Under the pieces are notes generated by a model. That model was not told the origin of the DNA. It saw only the letters and a program-made list of their open reading frames with translations, and ran no database searches. Both the position numbers and the translations under genes were made by a program. Positions 54,657-62,689 of a stretch of 64,000 bases of DNA are shown piece by piece; the stretch's first letter is position 1; every line of letters starts with the position of its first letter. This stretch comes from Clostridiales bacterium (GTDB taxonomy: Bacteria; Bacillota; Clostridia; Lachnospirales; Lachnospiraceae), in the NCBI GenBank assembly GCA_020860715.1, contig JAJBTU010000015.1, forward strand, positions 124,001 through 188,000, written 5' to 3'.

Positions 54657-55370
54657 ATGAATCCATATCTGGAACGAATATATAACGGTATCGTAAAAGA
54701 AAATCCCTGCCTGGTCCTGATGCTCGGTATGTGTCCCACTCTTGCAGTCACTACCTCGGCCATCAACGGTCTCGGCATGGGTGTTTCCACCATGATCGTT
54801 CTGATCTTTTCAAACCTGATCATCTCGGCTATGCGCAATGTCATCCCGGATCAGGTTCGTCTTCCGGCTTACATCGTGATCACGGCTTCGCTTGTGACGA
54901 TCGTGGATCTGCTGATGCAGGCCTATACGCCGGGACTTTATGATTCACTCGGCATTTACATTCCGCTGATCGTGGTCAACTGTATCATTTTAGGACGCGC
55001 GGAAGCCTATGCGAACCGGCATACGCCGGATCTCGCCGCATTTGACGGCATCGGCATGGGTCTTGGCTTTACCATTGCGCTGACGGTCATCGGTCTGCTC
55101 CGTGAATTTTTCGGCGCAGGCACCGTGTTTAATATCACGGTAATACCCGATTCCATACCGCCTGTAGCGATCTTTGTAAAAGCTCCGGGTGCGTTTCTGG
55201 TGATCGCCTTTATCATCGCGATTATGAATGCCGTACATATTCACACAGAGGCGAATAAAAAAGTTGAGGGCTGTGACGGCTGCTGCGCAACCTGTCAGAT
55301 CAGCCACGGTTCTTCTGCAGCTGCTGATGACACAGATAAGATTACAAAGGAGGAGGCGACAAAGGCATGA
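54657..55370 (+). CDS. rnfE: Rnf electron transport complex subunit E
   Basis: RnfE is a six-helix membrane subunit that with RnfA holds a buried iron-sulfur cluster. The 237-residue product has GMCPTLAVTTSAINGLGMG, the matching half IYIPLIVVNCIILGRAEAY, and GIGMGLGFTIALTVIGLLREF. It extends past the last helix by a Cys-rich tail, GCDGCCATCQISHG, followed by an acidic end, longer than the usual ~200-residue protein. AGGAGG precedes the ATG. It overlaps rnfA by 4 bases (ATGA). Confidence 0.95.
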   Translation: MNPYLERIYNGIVKENPCLVLMLGMCPTLAVTTSAINGLGMGVSTMIVLIFSNLIISAMRNVIPDQVRLPAYIVITASLVTIVDLLMQAYTPGLYDSLGIYIPLIVVNCIILGRAEAYANRHTPDLAAFDGIGMGLGFTIALTVIGLLREFFGAGTVFNITVIPDSIPPVAIFVKAPGAFLVIAFIIAIMNAVHIHTEANKKVEGCDGCCATCQISHGSSAAADDTDKITKEEATKA

Positions 55371-55948
55371 ATTCATCTTTGATTTTGATTATCATCACCA
55401 CCGCGCTTGTGGACAACGTCGTTCTGAGCCAGTTCCTTGGTATCTGCTCATTTCTTGGCGTATCAAAGCAGGTCAAAACCTCAGCCAGTCTGGGAGCGGC
55501 GGTCATCTTCGTCATGACAATCGCTTCCGCGGTAGCCAATCTTCTCTACACATATATACTGGAACCGCTGAATCTGACCTATCTGAACACCATCGTGTTC
55601 ATTCTCGTGATCGCTACTCTGGTGCAGATTGTGGAAATGTTTTTGAAAAAAGCAGCTCCGCCGCTCTATCAGGCACTCGGCATTTACCTGCCGCTGATAA
55701 CGACGAACTGTGCCGTACTCGGCGTTGCACTGACGAATGTACAGGATGGCTACGGCTTCATTGAGAGCGTTGTCGCCGGCTTTGGCACGGCAGTCGGCTA
55801 CACGATCGCTATCGTGCTTTTGGCCGGCATCCGGGAGCGGATTGATGAATCCGCGGTTCCGGCTCCGTTCCGGGGTGCTCCGGTCGTACTGCTCTCCGCT
55901 GCTCTGATGTCCATTGCGTTTATGGGCTTTAGCGGTCTGTCGTTTTAA
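55367..55948 (+). CDS. rnfA: Rnf electron transport complex subunit A
   Basis: RnfA is the six-helix partner of RnfE, inserted with opposite topology. The 193-residue protein begins MNSSLILIIITTALVDNVVLSQFLGICSFLG and has YLPLITTNCAVLGVALTN, with the cysteine expected to bind the shared cluster in each half (GICSF and TNCAVLG). The start overlaps the rnfE stop in ATGA, with AAGGAGG upstream in the rnfE tail. rnfB follows after 27 bases. Confidence 0.96.
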   Translation: MNSSLILIIITTALVDNVVLSQFLGICSFLGVSKQVKTSASLGAAVIFVMTIASAVANLLYTYILEPLNLTYLNTIVFILVIATLVQIVEMFLKKAAPPLYQALGIYLPLITTNCAVLGVALTNVQDGYGFIESVVAGFGTAVGYTIAIVLLAGIRERIDESAVPAPFRGAPVVLLSAALMSIAFMGFSGLSF

Positions 55949-55975
55949 AGATACTCTTAGCATAGGAGGTTGCAT

Positions 55976-56764
55976 ATGTATCCTGTTCTGATAGCCACGG
56001 TTACAGTGGCGGTGATTGGCTTTGTGATGGGAATGCTCCTGATCACAGTCGGAAAGAGGTTTAAGGTAGAAGTAGATGAAAAAGAACTCGCCGTGCGGGA
56101 ATATCTGCCCGGCAATAATTGCGGTGCCTGCGGCTACGCGGGCTGTGATGCGATGGCGGCTGCCATCGCAAAGGGAGAAGCGCCGGTGAACGGCTGCCCG
56201 GTGGGCGGTGACCCGGTTGCTGAAAAGATCAGCCAGATCATGGGCGTAAGCGCGGATGCGCAGGAAAAAATGGTCGCTTATGTGAAGTGCCTTGGCACCT
56301 GCGAACACACAGCCAACCGCAGCAACTATATCGGGATTCATGACTGTGCGGCTGCCGTCTCCAGCGGCCTTTCGCCCTGGGAATGCGATTATGGCTGCCT
56401 GGGCTTCGGCTCCTGCGTGCAGGCCTGTCAGTTTGGCGGCATCCGCATCCAGAACGGTGTCGCTGTGATCGACCGCAATATGTGTAAAGGATGCGGGCAA
56501 TGCGTCGCTGCCTGCCCGAAGCACCTGATCGAGCTGATACCTGCGAAAGCAGCTTTTGCAGTCCGCTGCTCCAGCAAAGATCGCGGGCCTGCTGTGAAAA
56601 AGGCATGTGACGTCGGCTGTATCGGCTGTAAACTGTGTGTAAAACAGTGTGAACACGATGCCATTACCGTCGAGAATAACATCGCGCACATCGATTATAA
56701 GAAATGTGTCGGCTGCGGCAAATGTGCGGAAAAATGTCCGTCAAAAGCGATTGAAATGCTCTGA
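55976..56764 (+). CDS. rnfB: Rnf electron transport complex subunit B
   Basis: RnfB accepts electrons from reduced ferredoxin. The 262-residue product has an N-terminal membrane helix, the Fe-S domain motif NCGACGYAGCDAM with the following GCPVGG, and then ferredoxin-like clusters CKGCGQCVAACP, CIGCKLCVKQC and CVGCGKCAEKCP. A further CDYGCLGFGSCVQAC motif gives four cluster-binding sets in the C-terminal part. I choose the ATG at 55976, 6 bases after AGGAGG, over an upstream TTG. It closes the rnf cluster before a bidirectional terminator. Confidence 0.96.
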   Translation: MYPVLIATVTVAVIGFVMGMLLITVGKRFKVEVDEKELAVREYLPGNNCGACGYAGCDAMAAAIAKGEAPVNGCPVGGDPVAEKISQIMGVSADAQEKMVAYVKCLGTCEHTANRSNYIGIHDCAAAVSSGLSPWECDYGCLGFGSCVQACQFGGIRIQNGVAVIDRNMCKGCGQCVAACPKHLIELIPAKAAFAVRCSSKDRGPAVKKACDVGCIGCKLCVKQCEHDAITVENNIAHIDYKKCVGCGKCAEKCPSKAIEML

Positions 56765-56786
56765 CAGGCAATATAAAATGCAATAT

Positions 56787-56814
56787 AAAAAGGCGGCCGG
56801 ATGGCCGCCTTTTT
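56787..56814. terminator. Bidirectional terminator between rnfB and the EF-G paralogue
   Basis: AAAAGGCGGCC and GGCCGCCTTTT (56787-56797 region to 56803-56814) form a stem of 12 pairs with a 4-base loop, with A and T runs on opposite sides. Confidence 0.85.
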
Positions 56815-56879
56815 GATTCCTGTTAAGCGCTGCTGCTTTCGCATTTCAATTGGGCTTATCAGAACATACATATCCATTT

Positions 56880-58952
56880 TTACTCTTCATTGTTTCTTGC
56901 TGCGATCTCGCGCTCCTGCACATCGTTCGGAGCCTGCTCATAGCGAGCGAACTCATAGGTGAAATCTCCAGAACCGCCGGTCATGGAGCGAAGCTGAGTC
57001 GAATACCCGTACAGTTCGGACATCGGTACATCCGCTTCAACGATCGTATTTCCCTTGTGATCCGGGTTCATGCCGAGAACACGTCCGCGTCTCTTATTCA
57101 GATCGCCCATGACGTCACCGGTGAACTTATCCGGAACCGTCACCTTCATGGCTGCGATTGGCTCAAGGAGAACCGGACTTGCTTCCATGAAGCCCTTCTT
57201 GAACGCCTGTGAGGCAGCGGTCTTGAATGCCATCTCGGAGGAATCTACCGGATGATACGAACCGTCATAGAGAACGGCTTTGACACCGACTACCGGATAT
57301 CCGGCGAGAGGTCCTTTCTGGCAGGATTCCGCGATACCTTTTTCCACAGCCGGGAAATAGTTCTTCGGCACCGCACCGCCGACTACCTCCTGATCAAATT
57401 CATACGGCTCGTCCAGAGAATCCATTGGTGAGAAACGCATTTTAACATGGCCATACTGTCCGTGCCCGCCGGACTGCTTTTTGTATTTGGAATCCACATC
57501 TGAACTCTTGCGGATGGTCTCACGGAACGCCACCTTCGGTTTCTCCAGGACCACATCCACCTTGTACTTTGCCAGAAGCCGGCTCACTACAATGTCAAGA
57601 TGCTGATCACCGAGACCATAGAGCAGTGTCTGACGATTCTCGCCATCGTTGACCACTTTTAATGTCAGGTCTTCCTGCGCCATCTTTGTAAGTGCCTGCG
57701 CGACTTTGTCTTCTTCACCGCGCACCTTCGGCTCGTACCTCTTGTAAGTATACGGTACCGGCGTCTCAATTTTGCCATAGGAGATCGGCGTCGCCTTTGT
57801 TGAGAGCGTATCTCCGGTCGAAGCCTCGATCTTGCCGATCGCACCGATATCGCCGGCATGGAGTTCTTTTACTTCAACCGGCTTGCTGCCTTCCATGACA
57901 TACAGCTTGCCAACCCGGTCTTCTGTCCCTTTTTCATCATTGTACAGCGTATCGTCACCTTTGATAACGCCGGAAGCTACCTTGATAAAGGAATATTTTC
58001 CGATAAACGGATCCACGAGAGTTTTCCACACATAGGCGGATTTTGCTTTGGAAAAATCATAATTCGCCTCAAAGACCTCCTTGGTCTTTGTGTTCACGCC
58101 CGCGAATTTACGCTTCTCCGGAGACGGCATGTAGCTTACGATGTCGTCAAGAAGAATCAGGATCCCCTGCAGATTGACGCTGGCGCCCATGGTAATCGGA
58201 ACGATCGAGCCGTCTCCTACATTCGTGTGGAGTGCTGCCATGATCTCAGCCTCGGAGAACTCTTCGCCATTGAAATAACGATCCATAAATTCTTCACTCG
58301 TCTCCGCAACCGCTTCGATCAGATTCTCACGGTATTTGTCTACATATTCCTGCAGGTATTCCGGAATCGGACATTCCACTTTTTCCTGCTTATTCACATA
58401 TCTGCGGGCCGCCATTTTCACTATATTCACATAACCGACAAACTTCTCATTCTCACGGAACGGGATATGGATCGGTGCGATCCTCTTGCCGTAAAGTTCG
58501 GTCAGAGACTCCACAACCTTTCGGTAGCTGGCATTGTCAAAGTCCATGTTCGATACATAGAAAAATCGCGGCAGCTTGAACTTCTCGCAAAGATCCCAGG
58601 CCTTTTGTGTGCCGACCTCAACGCCGTTTTTACCGTTTACAACAATGACTGCCGCATCCGCCGCCGCGCACGCTTCAACTGCCTCGCCGGCGAAGTCAAA
58701 ATAGCCCGGCGTATCGAGGATATTGATCTTCGTATCTCCCCAGATGATCGGAACCATCGATGTGGTGATTGAAAATTTTCTCTTAATTTCCTCTTTATCA
58801 TAATCGCTGATCGTATTGCCGTCAGTAACGCTGCCCAACCGGCTTGTGATACCGGAAAGATAAGCCATGGCTTCCGTCAGACTGGTCTTCCCCGAGCCGC
58901 CGTGCCCGAGTATTACGACGTTGCGGATCTTGTCAGTGGTGTAAACATTCAT
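56880..58952 (-). CDS. Elongation factor G-like GTPase (EF-G2 type)
   Basis: The 690-residue protein has all EF-G domains: G domain (GHGGSGKTSLTEAM, then DTPGYFDFAGE), domain II, III (LYGLGDQHLDIVVSRL), IV (SGGHGQYGHVKMRFSP, YHPVDSSEMAFKTAASQAFKK) and V (GRVLGMNPDHKGNTIVEADVP, MTGGSGDFTYEFARYEQ). Key positions differ from canonical EF-G: the G3 motif reads DTPGY instead of DTPGH, and G4 reads SNMD instead of NKMD. This fits the EF-G2/fusA2 paralogue group, which is not thought to be the main translocase. I choose the ATG at 58952, 9 bases after GGAGG; the ATG at 58961 is on that site. It stands alone, away from the rpsL-rpsG-tuf cluster. Confidence 0.88.
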   Translation of the reverse strand: MNVYTTDKIRNVVILGHGGSGKTSLTEAMAYLSGITSRLGSVTDGNTISDYDKEEIKRKFSITTSMVPIIWGDTKINILDTPGYFDFAGEAVEACAAADAAVIVVNGKNGVEVGTQKAWDLCEKFKLPRFFYVSNMDFDNASYRKVVESLTELYGKRIAPIHIPFRENEKFVGYVNIVKMAARRYVNKQEKVECPIPEYLQEYVDKYRENLIEAVAETSEEFMDRYFNGEEFSEAEIMAALHTNVGDGSIVPITMGASVNLQGILILLDDIVSYMPSPEKRKFAGVNTKTKEVFEANYDFSKAKSAYVWKTLVDPFIGKYSFIKVASGVIKGDDTLYNDEKGTEDRVGKLYVMEGSKPVEVKELHAGDIGAIGKIEASTGDTLSTKATPISYGKIETPVPYTYKRYEPKVRGEEDKVAQALTKMAQEDLTLKVVNDGENRQTLLYGLGDQHLDIVVSRLLAKYKVDVVLEKPKVAFRETIRKSSDVDSKYKKQSGGHGQYGHVKMRFSPMDSLDEPYEFDQEVVGGAVPKNYFPAVEKGIAESCQKGPLAGYPVVGVKAVLYDGSYHPVDSSEMAFKTAASQAFKKGFMEASPVLLEPIAAMKVTVPDKFTGDVMGDLNKRRGRVLGMNPDHKGNTIVEADVPMSELYGYSTQLRSMTGGSGDFTYEFARYEQAPNDVQEREIAARNNEE

Positions 58953-59159
58953 AATCTTCATCCTCCATTTTTATTTATTCGCTCATGCGCTAAACGTGCA
59001 CAGGTCATTTGTATGACAGGCTGATAAATGCGCTATGGCGCATTCTGTTTTATTTTCACAAACACGTTTTGGCTTCACATGGTTACATTTTACTAAAAAT
59101 ATACAAACAGTTCAAGCATTTTATTCAATTTTAACAATTTATTTTTCCTGAAGCCGGAA

Positions 59160-59188
59160 TTGACATTATCTGCTTAAAATAGTAAAAT
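59160..59188 (+). promoter_or_regulatory. Promoter of tyrA-aroA
   Basis: TTGACA (59160-59165) and TAAAAT (59183-59188) with a 17-base spacer lie 65 bases before the tyrA start. The remaining part of 58953-59159 holds only an AATGCGC/GCGCATT palindrome near 59027. Confidence 0.75.
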
Positions 59189-59199
59189 TTCGATGAAAA

Positions 59200-59224
59200 G
59201 TTCAGAACATTTGATGCTCTGAAC
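59200..59224. promoter_or_regulatory. Operator-like inverted repeat near the tyrA transcription start
   Basis: GTTCAGA and TCTGAAC arms (59200-59206, 59218-59224) extend inward by CAT/ATG pairing with one mismatch. It lies 12 bases past the -10 box, a suitable place for a repressor site or leader hairpin. No cognate regulator is identified. Confidence 0.45.
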
Positions 59225-59252
59225 GATGATGTAATTCAGAAAGGATTTCATT

Positions 59253-60353
59253 ATGAAACTGCAAATATTTGGCTTTGTAGGCCTTGGCCTGATCGGCGGG
59301 TCGCTTGCAAAAGCGTTAAAAAGAGCCATGCCCGACTGTTATATTATGGCATATACACGTACGGCAAAAACAACGGAAACGGCCCTGGCAGACGGCGTGA
59401 TTGACAGTATCTGTTCTTCCGCGAATGATACACAGTTTGCGCGGTGCGACTGTATATTTCTGTGCGCACCTGTGAGCAGCAACGTCGCAGCCCTGGAACA
59501 GCTGAAGACGATTGTGCGTGCTGACTGCATACTCTCTGATGTCGGCAGTGTCAAAACAGACATTCACATGGCTGTGGAACGTATGGGGCTGAACGGGCGC
59601 TTTATCGGCGGACATCCGATGACCGGCTCAGAAAAATCCGGACTGCAGTACGCTCAGGCGCATCTGTTTGAAAACGCCTATTATATTTTGACGCCCTCTC
59701 CCGGGACGCCTTCTGAGTGGACGGAATCCATGAAGCAGCTTGCCGCTTCCACGGGCGCGCTGCCGATCATTCTGGATTATCGGCAGCATGATCTGGCGAC
59801 CGCTGCAGTCAGCCATTTGCCGCATTTGATTGCAGCTTCTCTGGTCAATACGGTGCATGATCTGGATTCCAAAGAGGAACTGATGAAAACTCTGGCGGCC
59901 GGCGGTTTTAAAGATATCACCAGGATTGCATCCTCTTCTCCGGAAATGTGGGAACAGATCTGCCTGACAAACAGCGATAACATCATAGAGGTCATGGATA
60001 CCTTTATCCGGCTTCTCACGGAAGCACGCGACGCCATGCGCGCAGGCAACGGCGAGGCAATTTATAAAATGTTTGAAAAATCCCGCGATTACCGTGATTC
60101 TTTCCCGGCCAGCGGTCTGGGAAGCATCAAGAAGACTTACCGTATTTTTTGTGATGTCCTGGATGAATCCGGATCAATTGCTACGGTGGCGGCCGCCCTT
60201 GCGTCCAATGGGATCAGCATCAAAAATATTGGCATTGTACAGAGCAGAGAGTTTGAGGAAGGTGTGCTCCGTATTGAATTTTATGAGGAAGCACCCTCCA
60301 GAGCCGCTGCAGCGCTTCTGCGCCGGCAGAACTATCAGGTGTGGGAACGATAA
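59253..60353 (+). CDS. tyrA: Prephenate dehydrogenase
   Basis: This enzyme oxidises and decarboxylates prephenate on the way to tyrosine. The 366-residue protein has an NAD-binding Rossmann motif FVGLGLIGGSLAKALK, then SDVGSVKTDIHMA, GGHPMTGSEKSGLQYA and the catalytic region HLPHLIAASLV. Its C-terminal about 70 residues form an ACT domain (FCDVLDESGSIATVAAALASNGISIKNIGI), usual for tyrosine feedback control. No chorismate mutase domain is present. AAAGGA precedes the ATG. The aroA start lies 53 bases after its stop, so the two are probably co-transcribed. Confidence 0.94.
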   Translation: MKLQIFGFVGLGLIGGSLAKALKRAMPDCYIMAYTRTAKTTETALADGVIDSICSSANDTQFARCDCIFLCAPVSSNVAALEQLKTIVRADCILSDVGSVKTDIHMAVERMGLNGRFIGGHPMTGSEKSGLQYAQAHLFENAYYILTPSPGTPSEWTESMKQLAASTGALPIILDYRQHDLATAAVSHLPHLIAASLVNTVHDLDSKEELMKTLAAGGFKDITRIASSSPEMWEQICLTNSDNIIEVMDTFIRLLTEARDAMRAGNGEAIYKMFEKSRDYRDSFPASGLGSIKKTYRIFCDVLDESGSIATVAAALASNGISIKNIGIVQSREFEEGVLRIEFYEEAPSRAAAALLRRQNYQVWER

Positions 60354-60406
60354 GACAGTGTACTATCAGACATCTCGATACAAAACAGAAAGGAAAACAT
60401 CCTGCC

Positions 60407-61753
60407 ATGATCATCAAATATACAGCCCCGCTTCGCGGTGAGCTTTCCATACCGGGGGACAAATCCATCTCGCACAGGAGCGTTATGTTCGGCGCACTTG
60501 CGGAAGGAACGACTGAGGTTACGAATTTTCTGACCGGAGCGGACTGTCTCTCGACCATTTCCTGCTTCCGGCAGATGGGAATTGAGATTGAGCAAAAAGA
60601 TACGAACGTGCTGGTTCACGGCAAAGGCCTGCACGGCCTGCGTGCTCCTGCAGAAATTCTTGACGCGGGCAACAGCGGTACAACCGTCCGTCTGCTCTCT
60701 GGAATCCTTGCGGGACAGGCTTTTGACTCTGTCATCAACGGTGATGAAACCATTCAGAAACGGCCAATGAAGCGCATTATGACTCCTCTTGCGGGTATGG
60801 GTGCGGATGTCACTTCTGTACGCGGAAACGGCTGCGCTCCGCTTCGCATCCATGGCAATAAACTGCATGGCGTTCATTATGACTCTCCTGTCGCATCCGC
60901 ACAGGTGAAATCCTGTATTCTTCTCGCCGGGCTCTATGCGGACGGAGTTACCAGCGTTACGGAGCCGGCTGTTTCCAGGAATCATTCTGAGCTGATGCTG
61001 CGGTATTTCGGTGCAGATGTCAGGACCGGTGCGGATATGCAAAAGAGTATGGAACCACGTACTGCTTCTTCCGATAAGAGTTCTGCTGAAAACAGGCGCG
61101 GCTTTACAGTTTCCATCATGCCGGAACCGAAGCTGACCGGCCAGAGGATTCATGTTCCCGGAGATATCTCCTCCGCTGCATATTTCATCGCAGCTGCCTT
61201 ACTCGTACCTGGCTCTGAGCTTCTGCTGAAAAATGTCGGCATCAATCCGACCCGTGACGGAATGCTTCGCGTCTGCCGCGAAATGGGTGCGGACATTACG
61301 CTTCTCAATGAGGATCACTCCGGTGCGGAGCCCTGTGCCGATCTCCTCGTGCGCAGCAGCCATCTGAAAGCTGTAGAGATTGGCGGTGATATCATTCCTA
61401 CCCTGATTGATGAACTTCCTGTTTTAGCCGTTCTCGCAGCTTTCGCGGACGGAACGACTGTCATCCGGGACGCTGCCGAACTGCGCGTCAAAGAATCGGA
61501 CCGTATCGCGGTCATGACCGAAAACCTGAGCCGTATCGGCTGCCCGGTTGAAGCTGCCGGAGACGGCATGATCATCACGGGCGGTAAACCGCTGCACGGC
61601 GCTGTTATCGATTCCCATATGGATCATCGCATTGCCATGAGTTTTGCGGTCGCGGCGCTGGCGTGTACAGGCGAGACGGACATTCAGGGCGCAGAGATCG
61701 TCAACATCAGTTATCCGGGATTTTATGAGGATCTGGCAAGAGTCTGCAGATAA
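60407..61753 (+). CDS. aroA: 3-phosphoshikimate 1-carboxyvinyltransferase (EPSP synthase)
   Basis: EPSP synthase joins shikimate 3-phosphate and phosphoenolpyruvate in the aromatic pathway. I start at the ATG at 60407, giving MIIKYTAPLRGELSIPGDKSISHRS; an in-frame ATG at 60341 overlaps tyrA. Motifs are SIPGDKSISHRS, DAGNSGTTVRLLSGILAG, KRPMKRI, SAQVKSCILLAG, ISSAAYFIAA, LRVKESDRI and DHRIAMSFAVAALA. Near residue 206 a loop of about 20 residues (DMQKSMEPRTASSDKSSAEN) is longer than usual. The protein is 448 residues. The tyrA-aroA pairing suggests regulation with aromatic amino acid supply. Confidence 0.95.
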   Translation: MIIKYTAPLRGELSIPGDKSISHRSVMFGALAEGTTEVTNFLTGADCLSTISCFRQMGIEIEQKDTNVLVHGKGLHGLRAPAEILDAGNSGTTVRLLSGILAGQAFDSVINGDETIQKRPMKRIMTPLAGMGADVTSVRGNGCAPLRIHGNKLHGVHYDSPVASAQVKSCILLAGLYADGVTSVTEPAVSRNHSELMLRYFGADVRTGADMQKSMEPRTASSDKSSAENRRGFTVSIMPEPKLTGQRIHVPGDISSAAYFIAAALLVPGSELLLKNVGINPTRDGMLRVCREMGADITLLNEDHSGAEPCADLLVRSSHLKAVEIGGDIIPTLIDELPVLAVLAAFADGTTVIRDAAELRVKESDRIAVMTENLSRIGCPVEAAGDGMIITGGKPLHGAVIDSHMDHRIAMSFAVAALACTGETDIQGAEIVNISYPGFYEDLARVCR

Positions 61754-61955
61754 AATTTCAAAAAGCGCAGCTTCGGCTCCGCTTTTTTTCATTTCTTTTT
61801 ATATTCAAAACACATTCGGAACATATTTATTTTGTATGTTTTCAGTAGGAATAAACCATTGCACAGACGGCCATTTCACAAATATATTTGTAAAGAGATC
61901 CGTATGGACCGCCAGCAGAAGTGATACGATATTTAGCGGGGAGATTTTAGCAGCA

Positions 61956-62564
61956 ATGACCAGTGAAGAATATTATGAATTAATCCTTCCTTATCAGGAT
62001 GCCATGAATCTGCTTCTTGGCAGACTGGACGTCCTGAATCATTCTCTTTATAAAGAGAAAGGATCAGCTTCCAGGCCCGTCCATACCGTTTATTCCAGAA
62101 TAAAAAAACACAAAAGTCTTGATGAGAAACTTAAAAGAAAAAATTATGATGCGACACCGTCAAACGCACGTGAATTTTTACAGGATATTGCCGGTGTCCG
62201 TGTGATCTGCTATTTTGAGCAGGACGCTTATCAGATGATCGACGCTATGAAAAGGCAAAATGACCTGATTGTTGTAAATGAAAAGGATTATATTCTTCAT
62301 CCAAAGCCAAACGGATACCGCAGCTACCATATCATTTTTGGTATTCCGGTGCGCTATATGGATGTCACAGAATATTATCCCGTTGAAGTACAGGTGCGTA
62401 CATTGAGTATGGATTTCTGGGCCAGTATGGAGCACCGGATCAATTATAAGCAGGAGCGCCCGGATCGGGAACAGGTACAGGCTCAGCTGCTGAAATTCGC
62501 GGATACTTTAAAAGATATGGAACAAATTTTCGAAATGTATAATGAAAACCGCCCCGCTCAATAG
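61956..62564 (+). CDS. Small alarmone synthetase, RelQ-type GTP pyrophosphokinase
   Basis: Small alarmone synthetases make (p)ppGpp from ATP and GDP or GTP and lack the hydrolase half of RelA/SpoT. The 202-residue protein has VHTVYSRIKKHKSLDEKLKRK, the core DIAGVRVICYFEQDAYQMI, KPNGYRSYHIIFGIPV, and VEVQVRTLSMDFWASMEHRINYK, the RelA/SpoT synthetase motifs. The ATG at 61956 gives the normal family start, MTSEEYYELILPYQDAMNLL. GGGGAG lies rather far upstream. The frame is open further back over the aroA end, but that part is not conserved-looking. It stands alone between aroA and pnp and ends before a strong hairpin terminator. Confidence 0.9.
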   Translation: MTSEEYYELILPYQDAMNLLLGRLDVLNHSLYKEKGSASRPVHTVYSRIKKHKSLDEKLKRKNYDATPSNAREFLQDIAGVRVICYFEQDAYQMIDAMKRQNDLIVVNEKDYILHPKPNGYRSYHIIFGIPVRYMDVTEYYPVEVQVRTLSMDFWASMEHRINYKQERPDREQVQAQLLKFADTLKDMEQIFEMYNENRPAQ

Positions 62565-62623
62565 TTTCGCCGTGCGAAAGAGGCATTTTTATAATGATAC
62601 AGACTGACGGCATATCATAAAAA

Positions 62624-62657
62624 CCGGCTGCACAGTTGTTGTGCAGCCGGCAGTTTT
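62624..62657. terminator. Terminator between relQ-type gene and pnp
   Basis: CCGGCTGCACA and TGTGCAGCCGG (62624-62634, 62640-62650) pair perfectly over 11 bases, followed by CAGTTTTTG. It ends the alarmone synthetase transcript and, from the other side, probably the pnp transcript. Confidence 0.85.
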
Positions 62658-62689
62658 TGTTATGAGAATGCATTTCTTGTGCTATCGCA

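Noticed and set aside
57858..58772. Plus-strand open frame of 304 codons opposite the EF-G paralogue
   Set aside because: Shadow of a conserved gene; composition follows the antisense codons.
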